Made by a program: the position numbers and the translations under genes | Shown here: positions 1 to 8,472 of the stretch, piece after piece | How the letters are laid out: the number at the start of each line of letters is the position of its first letter | Position numbering within the stretch: the stretch's first letter is position 1 | Source of the DNA: an uncultured Lachnospiraceae bacterium | Lineage (GTDB): Bacteria; Bacillota; Clostridia; Lachnospirales; Lachnospiraceae | Assembly (NCBI GenBank): GCA_947063675.1 | Contig: CAMSTM010000008.1 | Coordinates: 1-42,813 of the forward strand | DNA length: 42,813 nt | Direction: 5' to 3' | Notes under the pieces: generated by a model | Told to the model about the DNA's origin: nothing | Databases searched by the model: none | Seen by the model: only the letters and a program-made list of their open reading frames with translations

Positions 1-58
1 GTATGGCTTCAGAGATGAATTTTAATAAAATAAACTATTAGTTTTTTGAGAAGAGGGT

Positions 59-1636
59 ATGGACATGGACATTTTATCAAATGGAAATACTTTGATATCT
101 GATGTGCTTAATCGGATACTGATATGCCGGAGAGTAAGTGATTTATATCTACTGGGCAATTCTGGAGAAGAGCTGGATTATTTATATCCTTTTGTAAATA
201 TCATCCCGTTGATAGATAATAGTGACAGGGCGGAAGACGTTATTTACATACGCGTTACGGATGAAGATGAATTGGACAGAGCGATACAATGGGTTGAAAA
301 ATATAAAGATATCAAAGATTTCATTATATATGTTTTACCTCATGTAAAAATGTCAGATAAGGACAGGGATGTTCTGGGTGTACCTTATGATGTCAGTTTG
401 TATTCGGGTTTAACGGGAATTTTGTTTTTAACCGGAAAAACTTTTTTGTCGCCAGTAGAAGCAGAAGTGCCGGATACATTTAAAGTTTTGGCAATAGTTC
501 ATTTTTATAATGAAGCAGATATTATCGGGGAGACGATACAATATCTTTTAAGCCAGGACATTGCGGTTTACCTGTTAGACAACTGGTCTGATGATGGGAG
601 TTATGAAATTGCGCAGGAATATCAGAAAAGGTATCCTTCAAAAATATATTTGGAACGCTTTCCTTTCACAGGAAGAAGTGAAAATTATGAATGGTATCTC
701 CAAATGGAAAGGACGGAACAGATAAGTAAGGAGCTTGAATTTGACTGGTTTATTCATTATGATGCTGATGAAATGAGGGTAAGCCCCTGGAGGGATGTTA
801 CCTTAAGAAAGGCAATATATTGGATAGATATCCAAGGCTATAACGGCATAGAAAATACGGTAATTGATTTTAGGCTTACAGAGTATGATAAAGAAAATAT
901 TTTTATGAGAGATGTTTTTTTTGATTTCAGACATTATAATGTTCAGTTTGACCAGTTTAAGACGTGGAAAAAAACGGAACAGATAGAACTAAAGTCAACA
1001 GCCGGGCATTGCGCCGACATAGCCTGTCCGAGGATTTATCCCTTGAAGATTTTAAACAGGCATTATCCCATGAGGGATATCAGACAGGCTGAAAAAAAGA
1101 TTTTCTCAGACAGAAAGCCAAGGTTTAAGAAAGAACGAAAAGAACGCGGGTGGCATGGGCATTATGAAAGATTTAAGGAAACGAAAGATATTCTTTTTGA
1201 CTCCAAAGAATTGTTATTGTGGGGAAAAGATACATTTGAACGATTGTATATTCCGCTGTTTATGGAATGTGGGGTAAGGAAAGAAGAGGAAAAAGAGGAT
1301 AATAGTCTGACAGGAATTAAATTGCCTGATATTACAAAGAAAAGGATAGTGCTTTATGGCGCCGGGAATATTGGAAAAAGAGTATATTTTGAATTGGAAA
1401 GGAGAAATATCATTATTGCTTGGGTAGACAAAAGATATGAAGTCTTAAAGGCCCCACGGTGCAAAAAAATAGTTTCACCTGAAGAAATAAAAAAATTAAA
1501 TTATGATTATATAATAGTAGCTATAATAAATAGGGAGCTAGTGTCTGAGGTGGTTTGGGAATTGGAGGGCGAATACGGAGTTGGCAGGGATGAGATTCTG
1601 CTTATTGAAAGAGATGAGGGTAAGAATCATGGCTAA
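59..1636 (+). CDS. Family 2-like glycosyltransferase with C-terminal Rossmann module
   Basis: Probable cytoplasmic or membrane-associated sugar transferase for a surface polysaccharide. A GT-A core starts near residue 142 (VLAIVHFYNEAD, then DNWSDDG), and a metal-binding type motif HYDADEM lies near residue 235. From about residue 428 a separate Rossmann-like module begins (IVLYGAGNIGKRV) and ends with a VAIINRELVSEV-type strand. The first ~140 residues are unassigned. The start at 59 sits only 1 nt after the GAGGG; an in-frame ATG at 65 has normal spacing and may be the true start. Its stop overlaps the next gene by 8 nt, so the two are translationally coupled. Donor and acceptor sugars cannot be read from the sequence. 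Confidence 0.85.
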   Translation: MDMDILSNGNTLISDVLNRILICRRVSDLYLLGNSGEELDYLYPFVNIIPLIDNSDRAEDVIYIRVTDEDELDRAIQWVEKYKDIKDFIIYVLPHVKMSDKDRDVLGVPYDVSLYSGLTGILFLTGKTFLSPVEAEVPDTFKVLAIVHFYNEADIIGETIQYLLSQDIAVYLLDNWSDDGSYEIAQEYQKRYPSKIYLERFPFTGRSENYEWYLQMERTEQISKELEFDWFIHYDADEMRVSPWRDVTLRKAIYWIDIQGYNGIENTVIDFRLTEYDKENIFMRDVFFDFRHYNVQFDQFKTWKKTEQIELKSTAGHCADIACPRIYPLKILNRHYPMRDIRQAEKKIFSDRKPRFKKERKERGWHGHYERFKETKDILFDSKELLLWGKDTFERLYIPLFMECGVRKEEEKEDNSLTGIKLPDITKKRIVLYGAGNIGKRVYFELERRNIIIAWVDKRYEVLKAPRCKKIVSPEEIKKLNYDYIIVAIINRELVSEVVWELEGEYGVGRDEILLIERDEGKNHG

Positions 1637-2987
1637 AGTTTCAGTGATTGTTCCAGTTTATAATGTACAGGATTATGTAGAAGAATGTATTAAAAGTATT
1701 TTAAATCAGACATTAGCTGATTTTGAAGTTATATGCATTGATGATGGCTCAAAGGATAACTCAGGAAAAATTCTCGACAGGCTCGCTCAGATGGACAGGC
1801 GAATAAGGGTAATACATAAAGAAAATACAGGTTACGGAAACACTGTGAATGTGGGTTTGAGGCAGGCAAAGGGAGAGTATATTGCAATTATTGAAAGTGA
1901 TGACTTTATAGAAAATAATATGCTGATGGAGTTATCTGCTATTGCCGATGAATATGAATTGGACTATGTGAAATCAAACCATTGGGCATACAGTGGAAAG
2001 GGCAGAGAACTCATTGATACAGGCGGTATCCGTGAATACAACAGAGTGATTTTAAGATATGAAAGTATGAATAAAATACTTTCCTGTAAAAGTATCTGGG
2101 CTGGGCTTTACAGAAAAAAATTTTTAGAGGATAATCAGATTTATTTTTTAGAAACGCCAGGGGCCTCGTATCAGGATATATCATTTTGGTTTAAAGTATG
2201 CATAATGGCGCAAAGGGGTTATTTTACCAGAAAAGCATATGTAAATTATAGGGTAGACAACAGTAATTCTTCTGTGAAATCCCGTGAAAAGGTTTTTTGC
2301 GTTTGTGATGAGATGGAGGAATGCGAAAGATACTTGCTGGGGACGGATTTGGATATAGAATGCATATATCCATATTTTGTGATAAGTAAGAGCAATGCGT
2401 TTACCTGGAATATAAGAAGAATATTGCCGGAGCATAGACAGAAATTTGCGGAGAAGGCCAGTGAGGATTTGCGCGCGGATATTTGCGGGCCTTATATGAA
2501 AAAAATGGGCGCATCAGAATGGAAGATGACAGGAATTTCGGAATGGGATATTAATGAAATGAATCTGCTGATGAACTTCCCGGAATCTTACTTAAAATAT
2601 GAAGGTAATGAATTTGTCACAATTACAATGGAAAATAGAGAAACTGTCCTCGCGGCTATAATGAATGAAAAAGAAATATATATTTATGGTGCTGGGAAGA
2701 ATGGACAGAGGTTATCAAAATATATATCAAATAGCGAAAACGATTGCTGTATTAAATACGTAGTTACGGCTTTAAAGGGTGGGGAAGCGGATATTAACTC
2801 AAAGGTTCTGGAAATAAAAAATGAGAAGCTGAACATTGAGAAAAAAATAATTGTAACTGTAGCTAATAATTGTATTAGGAAGGAAATGGTTATTAGAGCA
2901 ATGAACAGAGGATTTAAAAGTATATTTTTACTTGATAATGAAATTATACAGTTTTTAAGGAGATATGAAGATGAATGTAATATATAA
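1629..2987 (+). CDS. Family 2 glycosyltransferase with C-terminal Rossmann module
   Basis: Classical GT2 enzyme: the N-terminus reads VSVIVPVYNVQDYVEECIKS, followed by IDDGSKDNSG and the metal-binding ESDD near residue 88. Such enzymes transfer a nucleotide-activated sugar to a growing glycan on the inner membrane face. The C-terminal third carries another IYIYGAGKNGQRL module (about residue 349), as in the preceding protein. I place the start at 1629 (MAKVSV) rather than at an upstream in-frame ATG (1581), because GT2 proteins begin right at this strand and a GAGGG lies 9-13 nt upstream. It overlaps the previous gene by 8 nt and the next by about 17-23 nt. Confidence 0.88.
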   Translation: MAKVSVIVPVYNVQDYVEECIKSILNQTLADFEVICIDDGSKDNSGKILDRLAQMDRRIRVIHKENTGYGNTVNVGLRQAKGEYIAIIESDDFIENNMLMELSAIADEYELDYVKSNHWAYSGKGRELIDTGGIREYNRVILRYESMNKILSCKSIWAGLYRKKFLEDNQIYFLETPGASYQDISFWFKVCIMAQRGYFTRKAYVNYRVDNSNSSVKSREKVFCVCDEMEECERYLLGTDLDIECIYPYFVISKSNAFTWNIRRILPEHRQKFAEKASEDLRADICGPYMKKMGASEWKMTGISEWDINEMNLLMNFPESYLKYEGNEFVTITMENRETVLAAIMNEKEIYIYGAGKNGQRLSKYISNSENDCCIKYVVTALKGGEADINSKVLEIKNEKLNIEKKIIVTVANNCIRKEMVIRAMNRGFKSIFLLDNEIIQFLRRYEDECNI

Positions 2988-4632
2988 AGATTTTTTGCAT
3001 AGAGTTAAAAATGCAAAAAATGTAAAAATATACGGAGCCGGTAAATTTGCAAAAACTTTATATTATTTATTTAACCGAAAAGGAATTAAAGTGGAAGCAT
3101 TTGTTGTTGCAGATACAAGTCAGAATCCGGCAGAACTTTTTCAAAAGCCGGTTATAGCGTTGGAAAACCTTGAAAAACAGGAAGACTATAGCTTGGTAGT
3201 AGGGGTTGAAAGAAAAGAAACTACACGAAAAATTTTAGAAAATCTTCTTGCTCAGCATATAAAAAATATTATTATTGTACCTGCAAGTATTGTAAATGAT
3301 ATTTATTGCAATTTTGTTATAAATGAGGAATCTATAAAAATATTTATGGAAAACCTTGCAAATGAAAAAAAAGTAATTGTATATGTTGCTGATAGAGACG
3401 GAAATTTGATTATTAGATATATGCAGAACAAGGGTGTGCAAATAGATGCAATATGTACAGAAAAGAAAGAATTGCTTCTGGATTGGCAGATGCCGATATT
3501 ATCTTTTGAGCAGTTGGGAAGTGTTGATAAGAATACCATTATTATTCTGACTATGGGGAATCCGGATTGGCAAAGAGGTTTTGTAAGCAGATTGAGGAGT
3601 AGCGGATTTGAAAGAATTGTTTTGCTATCAGCGGAAATAAAGGAAGCGATTGAAAATGACTTTGGTAGAATGATATGGGAGGAAAAGGGCGCTGATTTTC
3701 AAGTGATTAATACACAGAATGTTGAGCAATATCATTATATTGTCCAAAAGGAAAAGGCGTCTAAAGTATATCGATGGCGGATAGCGGCACGAGACCACTA
3801 TACTTATACAGATAATGAGATAGAATCCATAAGAAAGGGGAGTTTTGTCGAGGAATATGAGAGATTGTTTCCCAACTGCTGTTTTTGTCCTTATGATGAA
3901 GTGCCATTTTGTAAAGTGGATAGCCCTGATATAAATATTGAAATATATTTGTCAAAATGCCATAAAGATAAAAAAATTGCCCAGCAGTCTCTTCCAGCGT
4001 GGCTTATCCCCATTCAAGTGGGAAAAGCCCTGACCGATATTCGAATTGCAGAAGTCTGCGACAACACTGGAGATAATATTTCCATGAAAAATACAGACTA
4101 CTCGGAAGGAACCGCGCTATACTGGATTTGGAAAAATACTCACGGCCAGGATTATGTTGGTTTATTTCATTACAGACGTCAGATGGCAATGGGAAAGGAC
4201 AGCCTGTATAAGCTAATGCAGTATGATGTGCTGCTTACGGTTCCCACCTATATCCCGATGAGTACGAAAGAGTTTTTCTGTACAAACTTCATATTGGAAT
4301 ATGACTGGAATCTGATGATGAAGTACATAAAAGAGTATGATGAATTCTACTATAAGACCGCTCTAAAGCATGAGAAAGCTCATAGTTATTTTCCGTGCAA
4401 TATCTTTATTATGCGCAGGGAATATTTTGATGAGATGTGCGAGTTTATATTTGGCGTATTGGAAAAGGTTGATGGTTATTACGAGAATATTCATATGGTG
4501 AGGAAAGACCGGTATCTGGGGTATCTGGTGGAGAATTTACTGTCTATTTATATGATGCATCATGCGGCGGACCGAAATATAGCTTATACGGATATGAAAT
4601 ATTATTATCCTATAGAGGAAAGTACTTTTTGA
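2971..4632 (+). CDS. DUF4422-type glycosyltransferase with N-terminal Rossmann modules
   Basis: The N-terminal half holds a Rossmann-like module (VKIYGAGKFAKTLYYLF) and a second, degenerate copy near residue 130 (KVIVYVADRDGNLI). From about residue 320 the protein matches the DUF4422 family, putative glycosyltransferases common in capsule clusters (landmarks: EGTALYWIWKNT, VGLFHYRRQM, HSYFPCNIFIMRREYFDEMC). The start at 2971 is 8 nt after AAGGAG; the in-frame ATG at 2965 is only 2 nt away and less likely. The gene appears to stop early: removing one T from the T5 run at 4626-4630 would extend it by 28 basic residues. Function is inferred from family and neighbours. Confidence 0.8.
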   Translation: MNVIYKDFLHRVKNAKNVKIYGAGKFAKTLYYLFNRKGIKVEAFVVADTSQNPAELFQKPVIALENLEKQEDYSLVVGVERKETTRKILENLLAQHIKNIIIVPASIVNDIYCNFVINEESIKIFMENLANEKKVIVYVADRDGNLIIRYMQNKGVQIDAICTEKKELLLDWQMPILSFEQLGSVDKNTIIILTMGNPDWQRGFVSRLRSSGFERIVLLSAEIKEAIENDFGRMIWEEKGADFQVINTQNVEQYHYIVQKEKASKVYRWRIAARDHYTYTDNEIESIRKGSFVEEYERLFPNCCFCPYDEVPFCKVDSPDINIEIYLSKCHKDKKIAQQSLPAWLIPIQVGKALTDIRIAEVCDNTGDNISMKNTDYSEGTALYWIWKNTHGQDYVGLFHYRRQMAMGKDSLYKLMQYDVLLTVPTYIPMSTKEFFCTNFILEYDWNLMMKYIKEYDEFYYKTALKHEKAHSYFPCNIFIMRREYFDEMCEFIFGVLEKVDGYYENIHMVRKDRYLGYLVENLLSIYMMHHAADRNIAYTDMKYYYPIEESTF

Positions 4633-4717
4633 AAGGATAATTCATAGATACAAAAAGAAACGAGTATGCCAACTGGGTCTTAAGAGACTGTACGGCATAA
4701 AGGCTTCTTTTAATTAA
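4626..4717 (+). other. Out-of-frame continuation of the DUF4422 gene
   Basis: Just past the TGA of the DUF4422 gene, the +1 frame is open from GAA 4631 to TAA 4715 and encodes 28 residues, starting ERIIHRYKKKRV and ending KRLYGIKASFN. A short basic tail like this is common at the C-terminus of glycan-transfer enzymes. It joins the gene in frame if the T5 run at 4626-4630 had four T. This is either a recent frameshift, a sequencing error or coincidence. Its last codons come shortly before the next gene's ribosome binding site, so it also explains an otherwise empty 100-base gap. Confidence 0.4.
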
Positions 4718-4733
4718 TTGATGGAGAAACAAT

Positions 4734-7115
4734 ATGTACAGTTTTGATGTGTTTGATACTTTAATTACAAGAACGACTGCTACGCCATGGGGAATTTTTG
4801 CCCTTATGCGTGACCGACTGAAATTGGAAAAACAGATTCACAATCTTGATGAATATGTGGTTGATAATTTCTACGGGATGAGAATCCACAGTGAAGAGCT
4901 TGCCAGAAAAGCAGGCTCATTTCAGCATGTGGAGGAAGTTACTTTACACGATATTTATAAAGCGATGGCTGTCTGTGGCTGTATCAGTGATGAGCAGATA
5001 AAATATTTATGTAAACTGGAGCAGGAAACAGAGGTTGCCAATGTAGTGCCGATTCCGGAAAATATTCAGAGGCTGAAAGGACTGGTAGAGCAGGGAGAAA
5101 GAGTTGTTCTTATTTCGGATATGTATCTTCCCGAGAATACAATACGAAGAATGCTGCTGCAGGCGGATGATATATTTGAGACAATTCCTCTATATGTTTC
5201 CTCAGAGTATGGGAAACGAAAAACAACGGGAAATCTGTACCGTCTGATTAAAGAATTAGAGCAGATTGATATCAGCGAGTGGACGCATATAGGGGATAAC
5301 ATTTATCAGGACATTGAGATATCTTTTCAGTTGGGAATCAGACCGGAGTTTGTGGAAAGAATTGGACGGAGTAATTTTGAAAATGAATTGCTGGAGAAAT
5401 ATGGAGATGACAGCAGACTCCAATTGATGACCGGCACAGCGATAAGAGCCGAAAGAAGTAATGAAGCTGTTTTTCTACAAACCGGCGATATTAAGCAAGG
5501 TATTTCTGAAAGCAGATGCAATGCCTATCATATCGGCTGTCGATATGCAGGCCCTGTATTGTACAGCTACGGGGAATGGATAATTGACCAGGCGGAAAAG
5601 AAAGGTATTGACAGGCTTTATTTTATTGCAAGAGACGGTTACCTGGTGAAAAGGATTGTAGACGTTATCCTGAAAAGCAGAAAGTCAGGTATTGCTACAA
5701 GTTATATTTATGGTTCCAGAAAGGCTTGGAGGATGCCGTCTTTATCCAAAGAAAACTATAATTTGTATCAGATGATTTTCTGGTCGCATGTCCGCAGGAT
5801 AAAAACACTGGAAGATTTGGCGGCGGTTATACATGTGCCTTTACAAAAATTGTACGAATATCTTCCGGGGAGCTTTGCAAGTAATAGGAAAAACATGGCT
5901 ATTTCCCAGTATGAATTGGAGTATGTTATGCGGGAACTGTCAGAAAGTGAGGCTTTTAAAGAATATCACTTGAAAGAACTGGACGAGGAAAGGAAACTGG
6001 TTCGGCAATACCTTTCACAGGAAATCGATACCTCAGATGACAGATTTGCCTTTGTAGATGTTTCCGGAGGCGGGCTTACCCAAGGGTGCCTCAAAGAACT
6101 GCTTAAGGACAGGTATAATAAGTCGATTCACACATTTTTCTTTAAAATTGACAGGGTGAACCTGGTAGAAGGTTCTATAACAGATACCTTTGTGCCCGGT
6201 TTTCTGGAAAACAATCTTACAATAGAGATGATGTGCCGTGCGCCTCATGGGCAGACCAGGGGGTATGAAAAAAGGGACGGGAAAATAGTGCCGGTTCTGG
6301 AGGAGACCGAGGACAGGCAGATAATAGAGCATGGTTTTTATGAATATGAAAAAGGAATTTTTGATTTTTCGGAGCGGATGTATGAAGTGTCTGCTAAAAC
6401 CGGCGTGAAAATTGGTTCAATGAAAAATATTTTGTTGTATATAAAGCATATTGCCGAAGAACCGACAGAAGATGTTTTGGAGTATTTCGCCTCAATACCC
6501 AGCAGCGAATCCGGCAGAGGGGATAAGGTGGTGGAGTATGCGCCAAAGCTGACAAAAGAAGAGATTAAGACAATATTTTTAAAACGTACAAATGAACCAA
6601 TTGAGTTTTTTTATAAAGGAACTGATTTGAATTATTCTCTAATGCGTGCAACGGAAGAAGAAAAAGCTCTGGCAGAGCGTTATAAAAAAGAGCGTAACGG
6701 AACGCTTGGCAGATTTTACAGACAGGAAGCGGAAAAGGAACTGAATGCCAAGCGAAAACAGTATGGCCGGGCGGCGCTTTATCCTGTCAGACTGCTGGAA
6801 GAAAAAGTTGTTCTCTATGGAGCCGGGAAGTTTGGCCAAGACTTATATAAAAGACTGTTGGAAGATGACGGGCATGAGGTTGTTTTATGGGTGGATAAAA
6901 ATGCGGCTGCCTGTCGGCAGCAGGGGCTGGCAAATGTGCAGAATGTTTCGGAGATAAGAAATGCTTCTTTTGACCAGTTAGTTATTGCTGTGGTGGATAA
7001 AAAATTGGCTGAAGAAATTCAGGAAGAATTGGTGCAGACAGGGATGGAAAGAGAGAAGATTATCTGGCTGAGCCCAAACCAGATTGTGGAGTGGAAAGTG
7101 GAAGGGATTGGGTGA
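4734..7115 (+). CDS. COG5610-like HAD-family protein with C-terminal Rossmann module
   Basis: The N-terminus has all four HAD phosphohydrolase motifs: DVFDTL (D5, D8), VVLISDMYLP, the lysine region RKTTGNLY, and HIGDNIYQDIEIS. A second domain of about residues 255-600 includes RLYFIARDGYLVKRI, typical of the large HAD-like proteins found beside glycosyltransferases (COG5610 type). The last ~105 residues carry the cluster's shared module (VVLYGAGKFGQDLYKRL ... LVIAVVDKKLAEEI). It probably acts on a phosphorylated sugar or polymer intermediate, but substrate and direction are unknown. A GGAG lies 8-11 nt upstream of the ATG. Confidence 0.8.
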   Translation: MYSFDVFDTLITRTTATPWGIFALMRDRLKLEKQIHNLDEYVVDNFYGMRIHSEELARKAGSFQHVEEVTLHDIYKAMAVCGCISDEQIKYLCKLEQETEVANVVPIPENIQRLKGLVEQGERVVLISDMYLPENTIRRMLLQADDIFETIPLYVSSEYGKRKTTGNLYRLIKELEQIDISEWTHIGDNIYQDIEISFQLGIRPEFVERIGRSNFENELLEKYGDDSRLQLMTGTAIRAERSNEAVFLQTGDIKQGISESRCNAYHIGCRYAGPVLYSYGEWIIDQAEKKGIDRLYFIARDGYLVKRIVDVILKSRKSGIATSYIYGSRKAWRMPSLSKENYNLYQMIFWSHVRRIKTLEDLAAVIHVPLQKLYEYLPGSFASNRKNMAISQYELEYVMRELSESEAFKEYHLKELDEERKLVRQYLSQEIDTSDDRFAFVDVSGGGLTQGCLKELLKDRYNKSIHTFFFKIDRVNLVEGSITDTFVPGFLENNLTIEMMCRAPHGQTRGYEKRDGKIVPVLEETEDRQIIEHGFYEYEKGIFDFSERMYEVSAKTGVKIGSMKNILLYIKHIAEEPTEDVLEYFASIPSSESGRGDKVVEYAPKLTKEEIKTIFLKRTNEPIEFFYKGTDLNYSLMRATEEEKALAERYKKERNGTLGRFYRQEAEKELNAKRKQYGRAALYPVRLLEEKVVLYGAGKFGQDLYKRLLEDDGHEVVLWVDKNAAACRQQGLANVQNVSEIRNASFDQLVIAVVDKKLAEEIQEELVQTGMEREKIIWLSPNQIVEWKVEGIG

Positions 7116-7160
7116 AGAATTCTGTAATTTTGCCCCAATTATAGGACGAGGAAAAATAGG

Positions 7161-7385
7161 ATGTTAAAAGTAATTGATAATACCAGAGATTTTAAAGAAC
7201 TTTTTGATAACCCTGACCGTAATTTTTACATATATGGTGCTGGATTTCAAGGTAGACATCTTTTGGATCATATACGTTCTAATATCAGTCTAAGGTCAGG
7301 CACTGTTGATATAAAAAACATTTTAGTTACGAATAAGCAGGGTAATCCCGATAATGTGGGGGGGGGTTCCGGTTGTACAGTATGA
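7161..7385 (+). CDS. N-terminal fragment of a frameshifted sugar transferase (Rossmann module)
   Basis: This 74-residue reading frame begins with a GAGG-type ribosome binding site and encodes the first half of the Rossmann-like module (FYIYGAGFQGRHLLDHI). It runs into a nine-G tract at 7358-7366 and stops a few codons later. With eight G the frame would continue as NVGGVPVVQYD into the following frame, giving one protein of about 399 residues. The GVPV strand matches the same position in the cytidylyltransferase fusion downstream (VLGVPVYQPED), which supports the view that the two frames form one gene. As written, it makes a truncated product. Confidence 0.7.
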   Translation: MLKVIDNTRDFKELFDNPDRNFYIYGAGFQGRHLLDHIRSNISLRSGTVDIKNILVTNKQGNPDNVGGGSGCTV

Positions 7386-8361
7386 CAGAATGAATTTTAC
7401 AGAGCAAGATGTTATTATTATAGCTGTAGATAAACGGATAAAAGGAGAAATTGATGATTATTTGCAAGATTGTGGGGCAGAACGTATCGATTTACGTTCC
7501 GGTATCGTGAAATATGAGGATATTTATAATAGAATTAGGCCGCTTGCCGATAATTTTCCTGCTAATATTATGGGAATTAATGAACCTTTGAATTGTTATG
7601 GTGGCAGGATTGTGTGGACATGCTGGTGGCAGGGAGAAGCAGATGCCCCTGATATTGTTAAGGTTTGTTGGCAAAGTCAGCGAAAAAATCTTTCAGAAGA
7701 TATAAAGCATGTTATTATTACAAAAGATAATTATTCTGATTATATTACAATACCGGATTATGTGTTGGATAAGTTTGAGGATGACAAAAATGCTATTGCA
7801 CATTTATCCGATTTTATTCGTGCAAGTCTGTTATATAAATATGGGGGAGTGTGGTTGGATGCAACTGTTTTGCTATTAGAGAAATTACCCGAAGAATGTT
7901 GGGAACTTCCTTTGTATTCTTGGCGAAGTGATAAGATTGATAATATGACGCTGTTTGGCTCAGAATTTAAATGGACAACTTGGTTTCTGGCCGCACAGAA
8001 AGGAAGCGCACTATATCAATTTATCATGGAGGCCTTTTTATATTATTTTTCAGTTTACAATAGGATAGACTATTATTTTACTTTAGATTTTTTTATTTCA
8101 ATAGGAATTAATATATTGGAAGGAGTGTCAGAGCAATTTTTAAATATACCATATAACAATGAAACGGCGGCACGGTTAATTGGTCACCTTAATGAACCAT
8201 ATTCCGAGGAGAAATTTCGTCAATACTGCGAAGGTTCATTTCTACAAAAACTTAGTTGGCATCGGAATGATTATCCAAAAGGTTCTATTTTCGATTATTT
8301 GGTTAGCGGTAATGTCGGCACGGAACCAGCTTTATTAAAAGAACAAGACCCGTTAGAGTAA
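7354..8361 (+). CDS. Capsular polysaccharide synthesis (DXD sugar transferase) protein, frame separated from its N-terminus
   Basis: The catalytic part of the split gene. It carries the end of the Rossmann module (VIIIAVDKRIKGEIDDYL) and then a capsular-synthesis/Gly_transf_sug-like domain: IVWTCWWQGEADAPDIVKVC, HLSDFIRASLLYKYGGVWLD with a D-A-T where DXD-type enzymes bind metal, and DNMTLFGSEFKWTTWFLAAQ. Related enzymes transfer a hexose onto capsule or phosphate-linked polymers. The ATG at 7354 precedes the G tract and has only a weak ribosome binding site, so efficient expression probably requires the tract to shift the upstream frame into register. Could be annotated as a pseudogene with 7161-7385. 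Confidence 0.72.
   Translation: MWGGVPVVQYDRMNFTEQDVIIIAVDKRIKGEIDDYLQDCGAERIDLRSGIVKYEDIYNRIRPLADNFPANIMGINEPLNCYGGRIVWTCWWQGEADAPDIVKVCWQSQRKNLSEDIKHVIITKDNYSDYITIPDYVLDKFEDDKNAIAHLSDFIRASLLYKYGGVWLDATVLLLEKLPEECWELPLYSWRSDKIDNMTLFGSEFKWTTWFLAAQKGSALYQFIMEAFLYYFSVYNRIDYYFTLDFFISIGINILEGVSEQFLNIPYNNETAARLIGHLNEPYSEEKFRQYCEGSFLQKLSWHRNDYPKGSIFDYLVSGNVGTEPALLKEQDPLE
7358..7366 (+). repeat. Nine-G homopolymer within a coding region
   Basis: A G9 run inside an A/T-rich gene, at the exact point where one open frame ends and the next takes over. Mononucleotide G tracts of this length are known slipped-strand mispairing sites in contingency genes of other bacteria. Eight, five or eleven G would restore the full transferase. 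A base-calling error in the run is the main alternative. Confidence 0.85.
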
Positions 8362-8400
8362 GAGTAACAGCCTGCAGTATTGCGTACTTTTAAAATTTTA

Positions 8401-8433
8401 CATATGAGAACTGTTTATTGGACAGTACATATG
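8401..8433. promoter_or_regulatory. Inverted repeat upstream of the methylase gene
   Basis: CATATG and ACTGT (8401-8406, 8410-8414) are mirrored by ACAGT and CATATG (8422-8426, 8428-8433), giving a near-perfect palindrome 40 nt upstream of the methylase start. A TTGGAC at 8418-8423 and an A/T-rich TATATT-like box downstream could be the promoter that overlaps it. It may be an operator or a hairpin at the junction between the two gene sets. No dedicated controller gene is visible. Confidence 0.4.
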
Positions 8434-8472
8434 ATATTATATTTACAATAAAGCAAGCCAGGAGGCGATGAA

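Noticed and set aside
1-58. 3' end of an upstream gene
   Set aside because: Three frames end here (stops at about 18, 25 and 41) and none can be preferred without upstream sequence.
4665-4699. Nested hairpin TATGCC...GTCT-TAAG-AGAC...GGCATA
   Set aside because: It lies within the out-of-frame tail of the DUF4422 gene and has no U tract, so coding sequence is a better explanation.
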